DNA from: Saccoglossus kowalevskii
Lineage: Eukaryota; Hemichordata; Enteropneusta; Harrimaniidae
Length of the DNA: 10,507 bases
Assembly: GCF_000003605.2 (NCBI RefSeq)
Contig: NW_003109104.1
Coordinates: forward strand, 199,874-210,380
Direction of reading: 5' to 3'
The translations under genes and the position numbers were made by a program. Within the stretch, counting starts at the first letter, position 1. Each line of letters opens with the position of its first letter. The notes under the pieces were generated by a model that was given only the letters and a program-made list of their open reading frames with translations, was not told where the DNA came from and searched no databases. Below, piece by piece: positions 6,843 through 10,507 of this stretch.

Positions 6843-7193
6843 TTATTGCAATACTGTATCCTCGGGGGCGGACATCCGGACATTTTCTACCGCCTGGCAA
6901 CCCTCGCGGTGAAAACAAAGACCAAAAACTCGCAGAAAACGATACTTTGCAATGGTTGTTGAGAGTCCCCTGAACAGTGTAACAAGATTAGCCCTACGTG
7001 TGTAACATATATGAATTTGGTTGTTCAGGATTACTTCAAAGTTAAGTTTGTGTTGTTTTCTCGAGTTTTCACCGGCTCCACCGGCGTTCCACAGCAGCGC
7101 GCACAAAGCCCATAGAAATACGTGGTACAGTGGTGCGCGTCTTAGCAACGTAGAACGTCTGTGACGTAGCTCCGCCCCCGAGGATACGCACAT
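6843..7193 (-). CDS. Possible 116-aa protein with signal-like N-terminus (unrecognised)
   Basis: This is the longest ATG-initiated frame outside the repeats. Residues 1-25 are basic and polar (MCVSSGAELRHRRSTLLRRA). They are followed by a hydrophobic run LYHVFLWALCALLW and a small-residue stretch NAGGAGE, which together resemble a signal peptide or signal anchor. The rest is basic with scattered cysteines, and I recognise no domain. The right arm of the inverted repeat encodes residues 3-8 and the left arm residues near the end, so the frame and the inverted-repeat unit share borders. A cttgttttcag acceptor-like sequence lies just upstream on this strand, and a CCG|GTGAAA weak donor lies inside. 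The higher GC content itself favours long open frames, so coding is unproven. Confidence 0.25.
   Translation of the reverse strand: MCVSSGAELRHRRSTLLRRAPLYHVFLWALCALLWNAGGAGENSRKQHKLNFEVILNNQIHICYTRRANLVTLFRGLSTTIAKYRFLRVFGLCFHREGCQAVENVRMSAPEDTVLQ
6856..7187. mobile_element. 332-bp segment bounded by exact 17-bp inverted repeats (MITE-like or regulatory)
   Basis: GTATCCTCGGGGGCGGA at 6856-6872 is the exact reverse complement of TCCGCCCCCGAGGATAC at 7171-7187. An exact 17-bp match at this spacing is not expected by chance in AT-rich DNA. The segment is richer in GC and CpG than its flanks, especially 7070-7187. If TA is taken as the target duplication, the ends would be TA|TCCTCGG and CCGAGGA|TA, as for Tc1/mariner-type MITEs. 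I see no longer duplication. Alternatively the arms are paired GC boxes of a bidirectional promoter. A minus-strand ORF spans nearly the whole unit. Confidence 0.5.
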
Positions 7194-7201
7194 TTTATAT
7201 A
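7162..7201 (+). promoter_or_regulatory. Candidate plus-strand core promoter: CRE half-site, GC box, TATA
   Basis: In order: TGACGT at 7162-7167, an Sp1-type GC box CTCCGCCCCCG at 7170-7180 lying in the inverted-repeat arm, and TTTATATAG at 7194-7202. The order and spacing are those of a compact TATA promoter, with initiation expected around 7226-7232. A CTTAGCAAC RFX-like half-site lies just upstream (7141-7149). Confidence 0.35.
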
Positions 7202-7294
7202 GGGGTAAACTGAAAACAAGACCGTGATTGTGAGTGTAGCCGAATTTTTACAGCCACGGTATAAGTGAAATGAACACACGGTTGTGAGTGAAGA

Positions 7295-7369
7295 ATGGCT
7301 TCATTCATGGACGTTACGAAATACAATCATCAACGTCAAAATCTACATTTCAAGAATTGCTTGCAATAA
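7295..7369 (+). CDS. Possible 24-aa micro-ORF downstream of the TATA motif
   Basis: An ATG with A at -3 and G at +4 (strong Kozak) opens MASFMDVTKYNHQRQNLHFK and ends NCLQ. The TAA stop lies inside the AATAAA hexamer at 7365-7370. It sits about 65 bp after the start site predicted from the TATA motif. A frame this short occurs often by chance, so it is listed only because of its position between promoter-like and poly(A)-like motifs. Confidence 0.1.
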   Translation: MASFMDVTKYNHQRQNLHFKNCLQ

Positions 7370-7370
7370 A
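7365..7370 (+). terminator. Poly(A) signal candidate AATAAA
   Basis: A canonical hexamer about 170 bp after the candidate TATA motif, overlapping the stop codon of the micro-ORF. No clear GT-rich downstream element is visible. Confidence 0.15.
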
Positions 7371-8573
7371 ATATCACACTTACACATAAATTTTAAAAAA
7401 AATCATCATCGAGCATTGGCGGAGAATCCACTTTTATACTACTGAGCTGTAAACGTCTTCATTTGACGTAACCATCGAATCGATTTACATAATATATTAA
7501 AAAATAAAAATAACAGTGGTGACATTTCTGGCCTTTTCATCATGATGACATTCCATTTATTTTCACGTAATAGGAATTCAAATTATAATTGTCGAAACAA
7601 TATTGAGATTTTTTTTAAATGCAACACGGTTTGCATGTGTACACATATAACATTTATTTGTCCAAACTTGGCGTGTAGCATGTAAAAACAGTTGAAAGTA
7701 CTCCACATTCAAAACGATTGCTATGACGATAAATAAAATGCAATTTAAATGGTAATAGTTACGCCCAAGTGTACATTTGCATAGTCCAGTGAGTGCCCTA
7801 GGAAACGCCATCGTTTTGAAATGAAAAGATTCAAAACAATAAGTAGTTTAAGCTTGATTAGATTTTAAAATGGGGCTTTTCTACTTTATATAACTTATTC
7901 ATATATTGTAAAATGAGTCGTTTATTGATTTATAATTTCACACAACTGAAATTTACGGGCCTTCTACTTTTCCACAAATTTTCTTCCCATTTCATTTAAT
8001 GCGTGGAAACATTATCCGCGAGTGTTATTGTAATACGATGGAATTGAATTACCTCAGACTACTTGTATGTAAATTCGTGAAGTGCGTTTTTCAAGTTGAA
8101 AATATTTAAAACCAAAGCCTTTGGCTACATATTTGTTTAATAGATTTTGATTTTTTGAATTAGGGAAGACTGGAAGGTGTCCTTATTAGAAGATGAAGAT
8201 TTTAATACTTGATGATCGTCATTTGTTTTGCTAACGCACTAGCAAGAGTGTTGCGGTCCGTCAGACGCAAGACGGAATCACCAATCACGTAGTGGAGTGA
8301 GGTCAATATTGTCGGGGTTACACGGGACATAATCAATCAATCATTGCTTGGATACACAAGGCATCCGTAGAATAGAGCGCCGCCGATAACAGATTGACAC
8401 AGGCACAATTTTTGTCTAGCATTATAATAGCATTCAACATTCCCATTTAGTGAATTCAATACTCTCGATAAAATCTACATGATTTGCCAATTATTGATAG
8501 TTCTCAAGTGGTTCGGTTGCCTATTGTAGTTGTTAAAAAAAGAGTTGGATGCTGAAAGCCGACCGTAATTCCC
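7371..8573. other. AT-rich unique sequence, no gene recognised
   Basis: It contains a minus-strand ATG frame of 77 codons (7578-7811) with one hydrophobic segment (CILFIVIAIVL) but no known motif. A perfect POU octamer ATTTGCAT lies at 7775-7782, and overlapping small inverted repeats at 8251-8276. The hydrophobic segment is rich in T-rich codons and may be compositional, so I do not call a gene. Confidence 0.4.
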
Positions 8574-8777
8574 ATGGCAACTAAACGAGCCGCAAGCTTT
8601 TCGACTGCATCTCAACTCCATGTCCTATCGATTCGCGTCAATTTCCGATTACTTTCAGACTCGATGTTCTATCAAAACACTATGCGACTGACAACATGGT
8701 GGCAGCAAGCAGGGTCGTTTGTATTTGGGGGAAACGCGACAAATCAAAAGATCCTTACCTGTGCACCAGTGTGTTAG
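8574..8777 (+). other. Unassigned ATG open frame (67 codons)
   Basis: It starts MATKRAASFSTASQ, which is basic and hydroxylated like an organelle-targeting N-terminus, and ends at TAG with no conserved motif. The start codon overlaps CCCATGGCAAC, the right half of an RFX X-box. The minus strand has a consensus splice donor inside it, so at most one strand's reading can be right. Probably chance. Confidence 0.1.
8754..8761 (-). other. Consensus 5' splice donor on the minus strand (CAG|GTAAG)
   Basis: CTTACCTG on the plus strand reads CAGGTAAG on the minus strand, a perfect donor, with the exon ending at 8759. A minus-strand frame opening at ATG 8933 runs through TWELTHWCTG to this donor in phase 1. 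Its hydrophobic core (FFVLVFFFVFGFITFA) comes from an A-rich tract on the plus strand, which weakens the coding case. Confidence 0.2.
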
Positions 8778-8839
8778 CTCCCAGGTTGGAACGCGCAGTA
8801 CAGTAGTTTCCGGCAACAAGCAATTTCGGGCGAATGTAA

Positions 8840-8878
8840 TGAAACCAAAAACAAAGAAAAAAACCAAAACAAAAAAAT
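8840..8878 (+). repeat. A-rich low-complexity tract
   Basis: Runs of A broken by C or G, such as aaaccaaaacaaaaaaa. On the minus strand it is a pyrimidine-like T tract that produces phenylalanine and valine codons. Confidence 0.7.
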
Positions 8879-8964
8879 CGTGTACTATTTGTCGATGGAG
8901 AATAACTTCCGCGGCGACATCTGTAATATTCACACTATGTCAGTCAGTTGATGTTACACCATAA

Positions 8965-9720
8965 CAGTAGCTATCTCTGTAACCAATCCATCCGATCACA
9001 ACTGAACACACGGCGCAAACGCGTCTAGTTCCGAGGAGCAGTCAGCCACTGTATGCGTTATTGACTGGGGCATATGCGTTGGCAGCACACGAGATACTCT
9101 TCAATGGTTTCACGCAGTAGGCGGACCGTCGGCACGACTACAAAGGAAGGCTGACGGTTGTCATCACATTATGAACAAATTTATTGACCGGTACTCAAGT
9201 ATATGCGAACATAATGGCACTGTGAACTCCCTAGCCCTATCGAGTTTCGCGATATCTTAATGTAGTCGATTGTTTTTTGAAAACATATTAGTATTATTTG
9301 TTATTTAAAATTTTTATTTTATTTTTAAAAGTCTTCATGCATGTACCAAATATTAAGAATGAGCGACAAGCGTGTACCGAGTAGGACGTATAATTTCAAT
9401 TTTTGTTGGTCATGATTTAGTGCGACGATATACGATAAACATCGTACGCATACAGACATATCGTGTATGTTGAAATTAAAAATAATAAAAGCGATATTTC
9501 CAGCTGAAAGGTTTCTATGTCACCTGTCTCATTAAATCGTTATTAGGAGCGTCGAGGGCTGTTGTTTTAATACCCATCGAGTCGATATAGTCACGCCTAC
9601 CGCATTGAGCGTACTAACGGTTTCGTGCGCACACAAAAGGAACAAATCTCAATGAAAATTAGCTAGCAAACTGTCACCAATCCGAGCGCGAATAATCCCT
9701 AAGCAACACCACCGTGTGTT
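8965..9720. other. Unique sequence, no gene recognised
   Basis: No convincing frame, repeat or RNA gene. There is an AT-rich patch around 9280-9340. Nothing else stands out. Confidence 0.5.
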
Positions 9721-9728
9721 GCATTTTC

Positions 9729-10281
9729 CACGTGATGTGAATGTTGAAAAACGGTGTTGCGAATATTCACGGAGATAGGAGCACCGATTATTTCGAGTAC
9801 TACCACGTGATCCGTGTGAATAAATCACCGAGTTTCTGAATGTTGTCAGCTGTCACTTGACGGCAAATTGCACGTGGTAAAAAAAACACAATAAAAACAA
9901 CTGTGATGTGATGGATGCCACCAGTTTGCTTAAGAGTCAGGCATTGTAGCATCAAACGACAGAAGCGTGTTACATGAATCTCATTCATTGTGTGCAAAGA
10001 ATGGTATTATAGGAACATCGTCTAAAGGTTTGCACATTGAAAGTGGTGTCAGGTGTTTTCTATGCCCCCATTCAACCCCGCAAAACAAAGAGTCAAAAGA
10101 AGAAAACATCGTTAGATATGAACATGCACATTTTAAATTTACATTATGTCATCCTATGTTTGAAGTTGTTTGTCGATAAGGTTGTGTACAATGCGTGTAT
10201 GACGTAATGTGATCCACGTGACGGTTACAAAATACAAGGCTTGAGTACAGTGCAGTACGAATCTATTAGCTCATTACGTCA
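9729..10281. promoter_or_regulatory. E-box and CRE-like cluster (enhancer or promoter candidate)
   Basis: CACGTG occurs at 9729-9734, 9804-9809, 9871-9876 and 10215-10220, two of them in the same 9-mer CCACGTGAT. A CAGCTG E-box lies at 9847-9852. TGACGTAATG at 10200-10209 and its exact reverse complement CATTACGTCA at 10272-10281 flank the last E-box. CACGTG binds bHLH-Zip factors (USF, MITF/TFE, Myc, CLOCK types), and TGACGTAA binds ATF/CREB and PAR-bZIP factors. About one CACGTG per 4 kb is expected by chance, so four in under 500 bp is notable. No gene start is identified, so the target is unknown. Confidence 0.4.
9934..10179 (+). other. Unassigned open frame without an early ATG
   Basis: An 82-codon stretch free of stops contains GVRCFLCPHSTPQNK and later EHAHF, loosely like a C-x2-C / H-x-H metal-binding pattern but not matching C2H2 finger spacing. 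There is no ATG before the last part (10158), so it could only be an internal exon or decayed coding sequence. No good acceptor or donor frames it clearly. Confidence 0.1.
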
Positions 10282-10507
10282 GTGTTGGACAGTGTTAAAT
10301 TTCAATAGTATCCTATAATATAGTGAGTAATGACGCAAATTTTCATACGATTTGTAAAAAAATAGAATTATGGTAATGATTGGAAACATAACATATTTTG
10401 TACTAGTACCAGAATGCAAGATTCTTGTTGAAAAAGTCATAGTCGTCGCTATCGTGTTCGATATGGGCTTCATTCATATTATTACGAAACAAACATGCCC
10501 GTCTATA

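Noticed and set aside
7578-7811. 77-codon minus frame with a transmembrane-like segment
   Set aside because: It has a real ATG, but the hydrophobic part reflects T-rich codons and there is no conserved motif or splice support.
8719-8964. Lysine-rich plus frame
   Set aside because: The lysine run is the A-rich tract at 8840-8878, and the frame has no ATG at its start.
10279-10473. 64-codon minus frame starting MKPISNT
   Set aside because: Has an ATG but only AT-rich composition, no motif, and it runs into the CRE-like cluster.

Overview
The window looks like non-coding, AT-rich nuclear DNA from an animal, most likely a marine invertebrate. The signs are a minisatellite array, a decayed non-LTR retrotransposon, a hairpin-headed interspersed repeat with a GT-rich tract, simple-sequence tracts, eukaryotic promoter and splice-like motifs, and no dense operon-like coding. 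I cannot name the species. No open frame is long enough or conserved enough to be called a confident host gene, and I found no tRNA, rRNA, CRISPR array or bacterial gene.

Layout: 1-~840 is the end of a 32-bp-period minisatellite. Its right half is organised into higher-order repeats: two 3-mers of 96 bp, then two 4-mers of 128 bp. A poly(A) signal follows at 924. From 960 to 2650 is mostly unique sequence with a weak TATA-like promoter (1395-1450), a short ATG frame ending in a consensus splice donor (1969-2022) and a perfect CRE (2321). At ~2664-3118 lies the 3' end of a LINE-type reverse transcriptase ORF, frameshifted and internally deleted. A second repeat begins directly after it (3122-~4019): an ACTCCCAT hairpin, a GT-rich tract, then diverged internal units carrying ATTTGCAT octamers. 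From 4020 to 5090 I see only chance ORFs and one strong palindrome.

The right half has three regions that could be regulatory or coding. At 5161-5594, CRE half-sites and a TCACGTGA E-box lie upstream of a short ORF with a convincing secretory signal peptide. At 6843-7201, an exact 17-bp inverted repeat bounds a 332-bp, CpG-rich segment. A 116-codon minus-strand ORF with a signal-like hydrophobic N-terminus spans it almost end to end. The right arm also supplies a GC box next to a CRE half-site and a TATA motif. At 9729-10281 there are four CACGTG E-boxes in under 500 bp and an exact inverted pair of TGACGTAATG sites.

The genes do not form a recognisable pathway. The best reading is intergenic or intronic DNA with two dead repeats, one structured minisatellite, and two or three candidate promoters or first exons that need transcript data. 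I did not find a clear new biological system. The strongest leads are the inverted-repeat-bounded ORF, the higher-order minisatellite and the E-box/CRE cluster.
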